NCBI RefSeq assembly: GCF_016859285.1
Contig: NC_053404.1
Span: 21,014,105-21,078,104, forward strand
From: Xiphias gladius
Taxonomy: Eukaryota; Chordata; Actinopteri; Istiophoriformes; Xiphiidae
Direction of reading: 5' to 3'
DNA: 64,000 bases
Shown: one piece after another, positions 33,516 to 44,699 of the stretch
Position numbering within the stretch: the stretch's first letter is position 1
Layout: each line of letters opens with the position of its first letter
Translations under genes and position numbers: made by a program
Notes under the pieces: generated by a model
Seen by the model: only the letters and a program-made list of their open reading frames with translations
Told to the model about the DNA's origin: nothing
The model's database searches: none

Positions 33516-36500
33516 CATGGATGTAAAGCGTGTTAATTCCACTTGAATGTTAGGGTTGCGGCGGCTCAATAAACACTTTATTTAATGAAGTCCACCTGAC
33601 AGCCGGGACCACAAAGCTCCCGCGGCCCGGCTTTGTCTCCGTCTGACTCGTAAAAAAAAAAAAAAAAAAACCCCACCCCCACCCCACCAGCGGTGCAGAC
33701 TCGACATTAAGCGTAGCCCCGACGACGACTGCAGCCGGTGGGGGGGTCCACCCGCTCGCCCTCTCTCCTCTCTTCACTGTTTTCCTTTTCCAGAGCAGGT
33801 TTAAGGCATGAGGCAGGCATTTCATAGGCACACGTGTGCGAGAGGAGGTCAGGTTCCACTGTCGAGGTTGACGTGACTCACCGTCGGCCCGAGGCTTTGG
33901 TATTTCAACAGCTGCTGCGGCAGCTGCAGCGGCGGCAGAGGTTTGCCCTCGGCTGGGGAGTAGTTGTTTACGTACTTAAACTTACAACAACCTGGACACT
34001 GTCCCCGCAGGACCGGGTTCTGACCCTCTGAGGGTCCAAAAACTGAGCAACTGCATCACTGCGTGTGTCCCGTCGTCCGGTTCAATATAAACCCGCGAAT
34101 ACGGCGTTTCTCTTCAGATCTCGCCATGAACACGAGACTACGCCAAACCAACGGTGGCCTCCGAAGAACCTACACTAGTCCCCACATCACCCGTTTACGG
34201 GCTCCGCCTATTCCAGCATCTGGTCCGACTGAGCACTAATGACAATGTTCTGTCACGGACACCGCAGCGACACGAAGGCCCCCCCCCCCCCGTGTGGATC
34301 CAGTGAGTCAGTTACTGTCGAGGTGTACGTTTACATATGCAGAGCTGTGTTTAGAGGGAGGCCCTAGGTCAAAGGTCGTCAGAGTGGGGCCTCACAGTTT
34401 GGAGAAGGAGGTTAACGCTCAGTGACTGGAGCCGTGTGTTAGTGACAGTTTTTTAGGAAAACAACTGTCGTATTTAAGAGTCGGTGACCGAGGCTGATTC
34501 TCAGACTGGTTCATCGGCTTCACACCCTCTCAGGAGCAGATCTGCAGGTGCTGGACTTGACGCTGTGCTTCTTTGTAATAAACCTTTATATGCAGTCAAG
34601 ACGGAGTCTCCTTCATGCTCTTTTCGAGGACACGGACACACGGCAGAGACTCCGACACAACCCATACCGACACTGGACAGCTTGGACCGAAACACTGTAA
34701 CGTAATGGAAGCTCTCCTCTGCCAGAAGGCTTAAGTGTCTGTATGTTTTTCAGCCTACACACACACACACACACACACACAGGACCACACTGGTTTTTTC
34801 CCATGTCAAACCGCACTTACTACAAATAACGCATGCCTTACATCACAGCCGACCATTATGGAACCAGCACTATGCTGCCGTGGTCTGGACTTTTGGGATG
34901 CGTCCTGTCACCCGCAAATAAACAGGTGATTTAAAAAACGCCACTATCGATAGGACCAGCGCACGTTGTCCACGTGCGAGCAGGAAGGGGGGGGGGGGTG
35001 TCACAGTTTTTAAAAAAATTCAACAACGGTGACGCGCATTTCGTTCCACTGTCACCACACGGCGCTGAACCAAACCCGCCGGCTTATCGGCAACGACTTA
35101 TGCTGCCAAACCCGGTTCTCGGACCGGGAGCGAATCTGCCAATCAGAATCCAGATCGGCCCCTGCTGGTAAAAAAAAAAAAAAAAAAATCAGCCGCGTGC
35201 ATCCGGCGCCGCGATGTGGAAACACGACGTGGACGGAGCTGAGGCGGCCTGACGTGGAGTTCACAGCAACGTTGGTGGGGGTTCGTTTGGGTTTGATGAA
35301 GACTTTCTGTGGAGAGGGTGGTTTCGATTCCTCCGCTTCTACACACACACACACGCACACGCGCGCACGGGAGCTATAGGCTGGTCTGGGGCACAAAAAG
35401 CTGAGATCTTCTCCCATGTCAGTGTAAAATTATAGTGCGTGGCAATGCCGCGGGCCCGTGGGGCAGACAGTGGCGCTTTTGTCGTCCCCACCCTGAGCGA
35501 CAGGCAGGACCGCGGAGACGCCAACCGACCGCATAGACGGAGGGAGACGGAGGGGGGGGCAGAGGGAGACATGGTGGCAGCGAGGGACGCTGTGTGCGAC
35601 TGTGTGGGTCAGGAACGGCGGTGGGGGACGTTTGCGCAACCGCTGCGTCCGAGTAACACTTCAGAGGCACTTGGATTTCAATCCAATGCCACTTCATACT
35701 CATGACAGCCATAACCAGTCGCTAGAGACGAGTTATATCGCCGATTAAAATAAAAAAGAAAGCCGATAAAACACGCATGGCTGCGAGTAACAACGGCTTT
35801 CGTTATGGATTCATCTGCCACTTAGGTCCCGGATTATTTGACTGATCCGTAAAACAACCGTCACGGTGCTCCAGAGGACAAGGTGACGTCTGAAAAACGT
35901 CCAAACCTAAACACCACCTTCACTTTACTGTTACATCTGAGCCCCTGAACTTTTTTCCCCTGAAGAAACAAACAAACAAACAAACGTTTGTTCGATCGTT
36001 TAAACAGTTGCAGCTTCATTTTAATTCGATCGACTAATCCGGTAAAGTAAAGACTGCGAATACATCTTTCTCTGGTCGGGAGGTAAGAGGGCTTCGTGGT
36101 ACGAACCGATCGTACTGTCAAGTAATCGAATCCTCGAGCCTTAAAAGGTTTAGATCTGGAGGTGCAGAGGTGCGTCCGGGATGAAGCAGCGGTACTCGTC
36201 GTGAGGAAGAGGGGAGTTTTGATGAAGAGCTCCTAAATCCTCCGTTTTATGGGATTTTCGTGTCTTCGCTTGTCTGCAAAAGAATGGCAGGAAGAGGCTG
36301 TCTTCGCCAGAAGAATGTCAGCATTGTCCTTTGTTCGGACGCTTGAAACGACCTGTGTTTACACTCCCATGACAGGCGGCCGAGTAACGACCGTAAAAAC
36401 CTCCTAGGTCGGGATCAGGGACTGGGCGCGGGGAGCCGGAGGCCCCAGTTCCAGCGCCGTGTCCCGAGGGAACCTTCCCATGTCGCCCGTGACCACGACC

Positions 36501-38118
36501 GTGGGTCAAACAGCCAGTCGCTCGAAGGAGACCGCTGCGGGTCTGGCAGCGCGGAGAGCTCGGGCAGTAAAAGCCAGGGCACGGGGGCCGTGCTGGCCGG
36601 TCACACAGGTACGAGGACACATTCCTGGCTCATCACTAGTGGAGCATTTCTAATGGCCACCCTGATAAAACAGCTGCCATCCTGACAACCTTCCGGAGAT
36701 GTCAAATCCTGGAAATCCTGTGAGGACTGTGAACCACTGTGTGGAGCTTTGGCATCTGACGAACCCTCCAGATCTATTATTCCGGCCGGACCGATTATGT
36801 GACACTGTCCCGCCGGTGCCCGAAGCAACTGGGCCTCCGCCAACGCTGCCCCAACGCTGCACCCTGCCTTGTCTCAACGCAGAGCTGTTTGCGGCCTGAG
36901 TGTGGCAGGTTAGAGGCGGGTTTCCAGAGGGAACCCACAATCTAGTCCTGCCGATGGGAACGCCGGCTGAGGCCGGACAACGTTAGCGCCGCACGCATCT
37001 GCAAAGCACTCTCGCACAGTGCAACTCAAAGATTAGAATATTATTTAACCAAAACCAACCCAAACAAAGGACGCGGAAACCCGGTTCTGAATCTGGTGAC
37101 AAAGTCTTCAGCTCTCTGCGCAAACCATCTGCCGGGACCACCCCCCCTTCTGACTTTCCTTTAGTATATGATTGTAAATTCTAGAGGCCAAGGGTTTGTT
37201 CAGGGGCCAGGAAAAGAGAGGAAGTCAGAGTGTTTTACAAACGAGGTCTGAAACAAGGCTGTTGCTGGAAAAAAAAGAAACAAAAACCAAAAGAATTCGC
37301 ACTTTGGGTCGTTTTGGGGTCACAACTGGGGTATTAGTCAATTTAGTGCTGAGTGTAAAATCTGCGTCCGGAACGTAACCAGCAACTTCTGCTGTCAGGG
37401 GAAATGTAGCGGGGGGGGGGCAGTACCAGGACCTCCAAATGATGAGTAGACGGGCCGAGCTACCAGATACTGTACTTACAGACCCGCACGCATATCCCAT
37501 GACCCGCTTTGAGTTCACACACTGACACGGTCTGAATCCACCGACGTGCCCTTTATAGGAGCATCCGCCGCTCGGCCTCGTGGCTTTTGCATGAAATATG
37601 CGTCAGCGCGCGTGTATCAGTGGTGATCTTCACTGCAGACGTCAGTTTGTTTCCCCCCCCTCCATCTGCTCCAGACCTGGAATATAATCCAGATTAATGC
37701 ACACGAACCCCCCCCAAACCGCACGACACACACACACACACACACACACACAATAGCCACACTTGCACCGAGGCACTCATTATATTGCAAAAACGCGCAC
37801 GAACGCGCGAGGGACACACAATCACATTTGAGCGAGCACAAAGAGTCCTACTGTATTTCAAATGCATTAATGCTCACACACACACACACACACACACACA
37901 CTGCCACACAGTAGTGCAATCTGGGTCAGCGCTGGTGATTTCGGATTGACACATCCGTCGTCTGGGTGACCCAGTGCCCATCATCGCATCGCCAGACCGC
38001 GGCATCATCGGCCAGGGACGAGGACTGATTTCCTGTGTTTGACAATGTGTGAGTGAGTGGATTAAACCGCCAGGCATCAGGGATGAAATGTGCTGTACCT
38101 CTGCGTGTTTGTCTCTTT

Positions 38119-38173
<55 letters not shown>

Positions 38174-38305
38174 GTCCGACCTCCAAAGCCCGGTCTCATG
38201 GCGAAGTCGTGCTCCTCGATCCTCAGCAGCTGTTCACTTTTTATTAGCAGCGTTTTGGTGCTGTCCTGCCTCTTGAGCTTGTAGTCAATGCGTCTGCAGA
38301 AAACA

Positions 38306-38372
<67 letters not shown>

Positions 38373-39175
38373 GTTATTAGTTGGTTTATTAGGGCTGTAA
38401 TTGCAGGATTTGATTCGGGATATCAAAGCAAATTAAAATCTGTGCTTCTCTCTCTCCCTCCTTCCCCCTGCAGCTCGCTCTCCTCCGGCCAAGAACCGTA
38501 ATAAGTGGCGTGGCAGCGCTCCACCGACATGCGCCCGTGTCCTCTGTCTCGCACACCAAGCGTTTCATTCTGTTCCCAGACGGGCCTCGGTGCTGCAAGC
38601 GGGACTGATTAAAAACCGGCTGCGGAGAACAGACCGTGTGCACTACATTTCCCGTGAACCCCTCGGCTTTTCTCAGCCTTCATTGCTGAAGTCAGAGTGG
38701 ATGAAAAGCTACTCCTGGACCTTGTAGGGTTAAACCCCTCCGCACAGCAACAGGCTGGCCCCCTGCTCTCCGGTGTCAGGTGGAGCCAAAACTGTCCGCC
38801 GATGAGGGCCACGGACGCCACGGGGCCGAAATGTCCCGGAAGACCAAGTCAGCGGACCCGGAGACAGGAACCTCCGGGGAACCGCCGTGTCGAAGGCCGA
38901 AGGACGAACCTTCGGGCTCGACGCTGCGCGAAAAGTCGAATGGCAGCAGGCAAAACAGGCCGAGGAATGCCGAGCGCGTAGCAGCTCGCCAACACGTGTG
39001 TGTGTGTGTGTGTGTGGGTGTGTGTGAGTGCCGCCGTCCTCACACAGCGTACGGCGAACACAGCCTGAAGCTAAATAAACTATGAACTACCGGGCATGTC
39101 TGACATTCAACCGGTGAAACCGCAACGCCACGACTGTCGGGACGTAGAAGGTTTAAGCCTCTGCAGTACACGCTG

Positions 39176-39222
<47 letters not shown>

Positions 39223-41565
39223 GGGAGGAGGTAAACATACACAAACACACACACACACACACACACACATGCGGTGCACAGGTGAGCGCGCAGCGGTGAA
39301 GGCGATAAAAGCTGTTTCAGATTTTCGCAGCTGACGAATGAAAAGCCTCTTTGAAAGTCACACACCTTGGCACAAACAAACAAGGACGCGCACACACGCA
39401 CACACACTTGGTCCTCTGTTATTGTGAGGTCACAAAATGTCTTTGAGCCAAATCCCATTTTCCCTAATCTGTTAAATTAACCCTGAATCCAACGCCACAA
39501 ACCCCCAAAGCGAACCAACTCGAACAGTAATCTCCAACCTGAACGAACTAAACCTAAAACTGTATCACACACACACACACACACACACAGCGAATCAAGA
39601 CTAATCCGGACAAAACGCTAATTTGCTGTGGGGGGTTACGTGAGACCGGATGCCGCTCAGAGTAACTCAGCTTTGTGTTTGACCTCGTGTCATTTGTGTC
39701 ACGTTACGGCAGGAAAACCGCGGGTGTTAAAAAACAACAACATCCCCGGTGGCTGAGCTGTTATCAGCCCCCCCCCGCTAATGTCATTAGTAACATCTGT
39801 GCTCGTCCTAGGGCGACACACCCAGATGCCTGCTGGGAAAACAAAAAGGCCTCGTTATGATAATTATCATCCTGACGAGAGGAAACCGACCCGCGACCCT
39901 TGAAATGAAGCGTTTTCACCGGACTCCCACCGAGACGGGGCCCTGACCAACACCCCTCTGAGGAGACGGGGGTCCTGGACCTGAGTCAAGTTCTCTGCGC
40001 GAGCCAGGTTGCCTCCGCGCCTACCTGGGGGCACCCGTCGCTCGTGCGCGGCGACATTAGACGGCGGATCAAGGTTGCGCCGTTATCTCGCGGCTCAGGT
40101 GGTGTTTACCCAGCGGCGGAGGGAGAGAGATTTTGATTTATTTATTTTTTTTTAATTGCTTTTAGGACGCTCCGTGCACGGGGGCGATGACCGAGCTGCG
40201 AGTGCGTGACGTGGGGCTGTTGATGTCGTTACCACGTCTGGATCCAGAGGCTCACCGGCTGCGATGGGGGGTTTATTCTGGTGAAAACAAAAAAAAACAA
40301 CTTTTTCTCCAAACAGTTGCAGGTTCTACATTTTGCTTTTTATGTCTCAGTATCAATGTTTCAAATTAATGGTGGAAGCCTGGTTTGTGAATCTTACGCG
40401 TAAATCGACTCTAAATAAATGAAATTATGAAGTTTTTCAAACAAAGACGTTTATTATGACCCCCCCCCGGTAGACACACATTCTGCGGCTTTGCTAACGG
40501 AAGTCACTCGCGCAACTCGCGCCGAACTGAGGCTGCATTCACCCCTTCGCCCCGGGAAAGTTCCTTTCCCCCGTCGAACACGTGCAGCACGTCTGGGGAG
40601 CGCCCTCCCGCCCAAAGAGCCCAAGCGTTGCAGCCCGACTCGGTCAGGGCAAGTTCACCCTGATCTCCGCGTGGCCAACACGAAAGCCAGCGTTCATTTC
40701 TCTCTCTTTTACTTCTTCCCCGCCCCGGCAGCCGACGTTCCGGGACGGACGTCGCCGTGAATTCGCTTTGCAGAAATGAAAGGAACCCGGAACCGGGACG
40801 CGTTCGGTGTCATCTGGGAGCGCAGCACTGAACCCGCCGGCACGGAAAGGGGCTTCTCTGGTTTCGATGGCAAACGGGAAGCGATCAAACCATGGGGGAC
40901 CTGGGCGTCAAGGTCTGAACCGGATTTCACGGCCGGCCCGTCCAACAGTTGCTGAGCTATTTCCCCCCTCGGAACCACGCGCGGGGAACCTGGCGGTGGC
41001 GCCGGAGGAAAGGGGGTTGCACCAACCAAGGTCGTCGTGTTGGAATTCTGAACATCTGCACCAAAGGTGGTGCCCCCCCCCCGTCCAGCATAGGTTGGGG
41101 ACCTTTACTGGGGGAAGTGGAAAGGGCTGGCCTCGTGGGGGGAAAGGGGGGGGGCAGTGAAAGCAAAATTTCCGCGCCAATCCATCAAGCAAATATTAAG
41201 ATATTTCACGAAAGATACGCAAAGTCCTGACCTGCTGGTGGCGCTAGAGGAAATGCCGGTGGTGGGGGGGCGGGTGTTAATCCTCTGGGGTCCACATGAA
41301 GGTCTGTACAAAGTTTCATGTCAGTCCATCCAGTAGCTGTTGAGACGTTCCAGTCTGGACCCAAGTGGTGTAACAGAGTGTGTGTGTGTGTGTGTGTGTG
41401 TGGGTGTGTGTGTACCTGTGCGACTCACCCTCCGAACTTGAACTTGCTGTTTTCCCCGAGGAAGACCTCCTTGTGCTTCCTGCGCCCGGAGCCGCGGCCG
41501 CCGGCCAACGTGGCAACGACGCTGGCCGCGGCCAGGGCCAGGCAAGTCAGCGCGTCCACCCTCAT
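25103..41565 (-). CDS. gabrr3: GABA-A receptor subunit rho-3
   Basis: Ten coding exons, in transcript order: 41565-41429, 38293-38181, 31719-31652, 30283-30060, 28624-28542, 28294-28157, 27685-27533, 26753-26692, 25936-25805, 25405-25103. They total 1,413 nt and 470 residues in frame. The product is a ligand-gated chloride channel subunit of the plasma membrane. Visible parts: hydrophobic signal peptide (about 1-23); KSEQLLRIEEHDFAMRPGFGG, a rho-subunit signature; DFTMTLYLRHYWKDERL; the 13-residue Cys loop (Cys188-Cys202); M1; M2 with Ser at 2' and Thr at 6' (PARVSLGITTVLTMSTIITG); M3; a short M3-M4 loop; and M4 ending IYWSLYS. The loop's QAMAFDGCFHDNDIEL is rho-3-like, not rho-1/2-like (from memory of human GABRR3). 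The exon-9 donor is weak (AAG|GTCGGC). Length agrees with the family. Confidence 0.93.
26400..26625. repeat. probable dispersed repeat fragment
   Basis: The stretch includes a phrase of the type 'gagcaaggccatgaggggcc' followed by 'aaaatctgtcctga'. This resembles a common fish interspersed element that contains 'ccatgcagggccttaaaagt' (from memory). It lies in gabrr3 intron 8. Confidence 0.4.
27735..27968. mobile_element. truncated Tc1/mariner-type non-autonomous element
   Basis: The stretch runs from 'aacagcctccactcttctgg' to 'gtgtccacatacttttgacc'. This matches my memory of a widespread fish Tc1-like element whose interior (the transposase-derived middle) is missing here. It lies in gabrr3 intron 6, just upstream of exon 7. 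It carries no intact transposase frame and looks like a deletion derivative. Confidence 0.65.
28298..28343. repeat. GA microsatellite next to gabrr3 exon 6 acceptor
   Basis: The GA-rich tract starts 4 nt upstream (in transcript sense) of gabrr3 exon 6. It is read as CU on the transcript and so serves as the polypyrimidine tract of that acceptor. Confidence 0.95.
29085..29400 (+). repeat. dispersed repeat family 2 (fish 'GGAGCATTTAG' type), copy
   Basis: It shares 'gagccagatatttc', 'tggtggagaccaaaa' and 'agagctgaaagagagggag' with 61075-61275, and an inverted copy lies at 49105-49315. I recognise this as a widespread fish repeat; no coding capacity was seen. Confidence 0.7.
32569..32890 (+). 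repeat. dispersed repeat family 4 ('AAGTAC'-rich fish repeat)
   Basis: It begins 'cggtggaatgtaactaagta' and includes 'ggtacttgtactctacttta' and 'cttacttgtaatggagta'. A partial inverted copy lies at 48080-48235. This is a recognisable common fish element in gabrr3 intron 2. Confidence 0.75.
38122..38170. repeat. TG microsatellite, 49 nt, beside gabrr3 exon 2 donor
   Basis: This is a perfect TG tract on the plus strand, read as CA in the gabrr3 transcript. It starts about 10 nt after the exon-2 donor. Confidence 0.97.
38314..38371. repeat. CA microsatellite, 58 nt, beside gabrr3 exon 2 acceptor
   Basis: This is a perfect CA tract on the plus strand, read as TG in the gabrr3 transcript. It ends about 20 nt before the exon-2 acceptor. 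It is complementary to the tract at 38122-38170. Confidence 0.97.
40855..41370 (+). repeat. dispersed repeat family 5 ('GGTGGCGCTAGAGGAAA' type)
   Basis: Two similar units follow each other (about 40900-41010 and 41150-41370). Each has a 'ccaatccatc / cagtccatcc' phrase, 'gttgagac/ttgctgag', and a 'ggtggcgc' phrase. This resembles a common fish element and lies beside the gabrr3 exon-1 donor. A probable inverted fragment lies at 63120-63290. Confidence 0.55.
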
Positions 41566-42051
41566 GTCTCACAGGTGTCCCCGCCGCAGAAGGCGCAACG
41601 GCAGCAGCATCCCGGCCGCGCTGACCCTGCCCCACCTCCGCCTCCGCCTCCAGGTCTCTGCAGTCGAACCCTATCAGACTCGGTGGTGGTCGGGCATCGC
41701 ACGGCAGCTCCTGGACCTCCAGACGCACGGGCGATCCCCTGGACGTCCTCTCTCGCCCGCACACATGCGTGCGTTTAGGTGCGGCTCCGCAGGCTCCAGC
41801 TGAACGTCCCGGCTGCGTCGAGCCCCGGGAGTCTTTGTCCTCTGCCCTCCCTCCACTCTCCGCCCTCCGGTCTCTGTCTGTTTTATCTGCGGGTTCGCGG
41901 ATCTTTCAATCTCTGATTAAAATCGATATGAACCTATTCCTCCCAGCGATAAAGGAATGACACTAATTCCGCCCTAATCCTCTTATCTACAGCCACAGCA
42001 ATCTTTCACTAACCTACAAACGGTCACACACGCACACACGCACAGGCACGT

Positions 42052-42093
<42 letters not shown>

Positions 42094-44600
42094 CAGTAAT
42101 CAGGATTTTCTCTGCGGGACAATGAAAAATCAGGCACCTGGTGTGATTATATGAGGTTGGCGCACCTCGACACGTCATGCGCGTGTGTGTGTGTGCGTGT
42201 AGAGAGAGAGAGAGAGAGGTGTGTGTGTGTGCGCGGGAAAATGAATCACGGGTCTGGAAGCGGCTCGAACGCCAAAGGGTCGTCAGGATCAGCCGGGGTT
42301 TAATCCGAACCCGGAGCGGAGCAAACCGCTTGTAGCCCCGGCCGCACCTTAGCGCCTTCCTCGGTTTACACCTCTGGAGGAACATAATCCCACACACGCG
42401 CACGCGCACACACACGCACACGCAACACGTGCGCGAGCGCAGAAAAATGTCAACGCGCATGCACACGCAAAACAGTAAGGACCCACACAAGCAGCCAGAG
42501 AAGCTGATATAAAGCAACGAAACACGCACAAATGCGCAACAACATCTACAGTAAGACGGTCAGTTTGACCTGGACTATGGATGTGAACAAGTCATCCTGG
42601 GGGGGGGGGATTTCTTCCTTTGCAGCTTTGAATTCTGTTGAGAAATTTAACGCCTCCGCCTCGAACGTGACAAATAACTCTTTCACAACCTCCACGGGTC
42701 TTTGCAAATTTGAGCCGGGAAGTTAAGCCACCCGAGGCGTGTCTGAGTTTTTTAGGCGCTGTCACCCTACTGGCCCGATTGTAGGACGACGGGGTTTTAA
42801 TGGAGGTCAGGTTCGCAAAAGCGGCGCTCGCCGCGCACTCGAGGGGTCACGCCATCAGATGTTCTTGCCGGTGTAAGGCCCGCCTCTGCAGAGCGCTGGA
42901 TTATGGCTCGTCTGTTGCCGGGCCTCTTCGGCGTGTTTACAGGGAGCCTTTCAGAGTCAGCCAACCCCGACAGTGTTTTGTTGGCCCGGTGTGACCCGCA
43001 GGAGTTTTCCAGGGGCTTGCGAAAGCGCGCTTTTTCTGCCTCGGAGGAAACAAACGCGAGACGAGTGAAAACGAGTTCAGGGCACCTCCGACTTGTTTGC
43101 TGGCAAAGCGAAACCAGGGAGAAAATCTGTCGGACTGCCAGGATCCAGGACTGGCACAGATGGTGCGCTCAAAGAGGCTGACAAAGTCTTCCCTATCCTC
43201 GAAGCCTTTCAATCAAAAAACAGATGTGGGAAAAGTGGGGGTTTGCTGTCACGTCGGGGTCGTCCTATATTTGGGCAAATCGGTAAAATCAATCAATAAA
43301 TAAATAAAAGCAGTTTTTTGGTTTTTGTTTGGTTCCTCTTTGGTCGACTCTTTACTGTGTGATCTGAATATGACTGAGTCCAGCTGTCTCTGGCCTCTCA
43401 TCAAGGAACTGACTAGGTAGACGTGGACCCCGCTGCGTGAAGCCCAGGCACCGTCATAACGCAGGGACGACTCGACGGCCCCCATCACCGCATGAAACGA
43501 ACTCCGGCAGAACCGGTCGTGTGTAGGGATTTAGCGGAACCCCGGGGGGGGGGGGGGGCAAATCGTTGTCTCTGGCTCATCTGATGCTGTGATGGCGCAG
43601 CTCCCGGTTCGCTCGGCGAACTGTTTCAGTCTCATCAGAGACCGTCAGGTAGAAAAGGTGGAGCCGCGGGAGAGCGGACCGGTCGCGCCGGGGTCCAGCG
43701 TCCAGGTGTGAACGGGACTTACGGCGAGCGGGGCTTCCCCTAAAAAACGGAGAAGCACGAGCTCGGTGCAACTTCCCGGATTAAATAAACCCGCGCACCC
43801 GCACCTCTGACCGTTTTGCTTTTCTTTTCAACCGAGCCACATTAAAACCGAGACTAAACAAGGAACTAAAGCCGAGCAGATCGTGACTTAATGACGACCA
43901 GGAGGAAACCCGGAGCAGATCCTGTCTGCTGATGGTAAACGATAAAAAGCTCTATAATTGACGCACCGCTTCATTTGGCACAGTTTGTTCCAGCTGATAT
44001 TCTACATCTGGTTTTACAGAAAACGGGGCAAAGGGAAGAGGAGGAGGAGGAGGAGGGGGTGGGGGTGGGGGGGTGGGGGCGGTGTAAAGCGAACCCAGTC
44101 CTTTACTGTGGTTTCTGGCAGCCTCTCTGATGGCTGCTTGACATACAGCCCATAGCACATGGGTACGCAGCGCGCACTAAAAGAGCTCCACGCTCTGAAA
44201 ACAAACCCCACTGACATTTGCTGGCGCTGCCGAGGGGACGCGGACTCTCACGGGGGGGGGGGGGGTCCTGTGTGCGTGCGTGTTTGTGACTTTGCCAATC
44301 ACAACCAAACTCCACCCATTCAGAGTATGTGAGGAGCAACCTTACCCTCCCCTCAGTGCCTTGAGCATGATGAAATGTGTGTGTGAGTGAGTGTGTGAGA
44401 GAGAGAGAGAGAGAGAGAGTGTGTGTGTGTGTGCTGCCTATTCTCTAAATAACCTGTTGATCCAGTCAAGCTAACACTCAGTCTCAGGAGGCAGCAGGCT
44501 TGGCTCTTCCTCTCCCCCTGCTCTTCTTCCTCTTTCTCCTGGATTTGATCTGAACTACAGCTCCAGCTGACTTAACTCTATCCGTCCCCCCCCCTCAGCT
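41566..44600. other. intergenic region between gabrr3 and the hhla2-like cluster (left part)
   Basis: The two gene groups diverge here. The first few hundred bases are CpG-rich and probably include the gabrr3 promoter and 5' UTR. The rest holds CA/GT tracts (42053-42091, 42184-42230), several C/G homopolymers, and GA and GT tracts at 44371-44432. No gene of a known family was seen. Confidence 0.6.
42053..42091. repeat. CA microsatellite, about 39 nt
   Basis: A dinucleotide tract in the gabrr3/hhla2 intergenic region. Confidence 0.95.
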
Positions 44601-44619
44601 CTTCGTCATATCACAGGTC

Positions 44620-44694
44620 TATAAAAAGTTGACTCTTTACAGGCTTCTTACAGCAACCGAAGTGAGGTTTTACTGCTGATGTCCAGAAACTTCT
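44620..44694 (+). promoter_or_regulatory. TATA box and candidate non-coding first exon of the first hhla2-like gene
   Basis: TATAAAAA at 44620-44627 is followed about 25-30 nt later by a possible start. The short exon then ends at a consensus donor (ACTTCT|GTAAGT, last base 44694). It could splice to an acceptor at 47461 (GACTAG|CTGAAAGG), 13 nt before the start codon of the first hhla2-like gene. An ATG at 44678 within the exon would open an out-of-frame upstream reading frame. The link is inference. Confidence 0.35.
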
Positions 44695-44699
44695 GTAAG

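Larger units (their letters stand above)
31720..38180 (-). other. gabrr3: gabrr3 intron 2
   Basis: About 6.5 kb without a recognisable exon. It holds CA/GT microsatellites (33345-33380, 33479-33513, 34756-34781, 35341-35372, 37727-37752, 37875-37902), C or G homopolymer runs, and a dispersed repeat carrying AAGTAC motifs (32569-32890). The GC-rich open frames seen here match nothing I know. Confidence 0.7.
38294..41428 (-). other. gabrr3: gabrr3 intron 1
   Basis: About 3.1 kb. It begins (minus strand) beside a TG tract and the dispersed repeat at 40855-41370, and ends with a 58-nt repeat (CA on the plus strand) next to exon 2. More CA/GT tracts lie at 38998-39016, 39180-39220, 39244-39269 and 39567-39588. 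No exon was recognised. Confidence 0.65.

Noticed and set aside
38697..39085. GC-rich frames between gabrr3 exons 1 and 2
   Set aside because: They end in TG-repeat translation and lie in an intron. They have no family match and no splice-site support.
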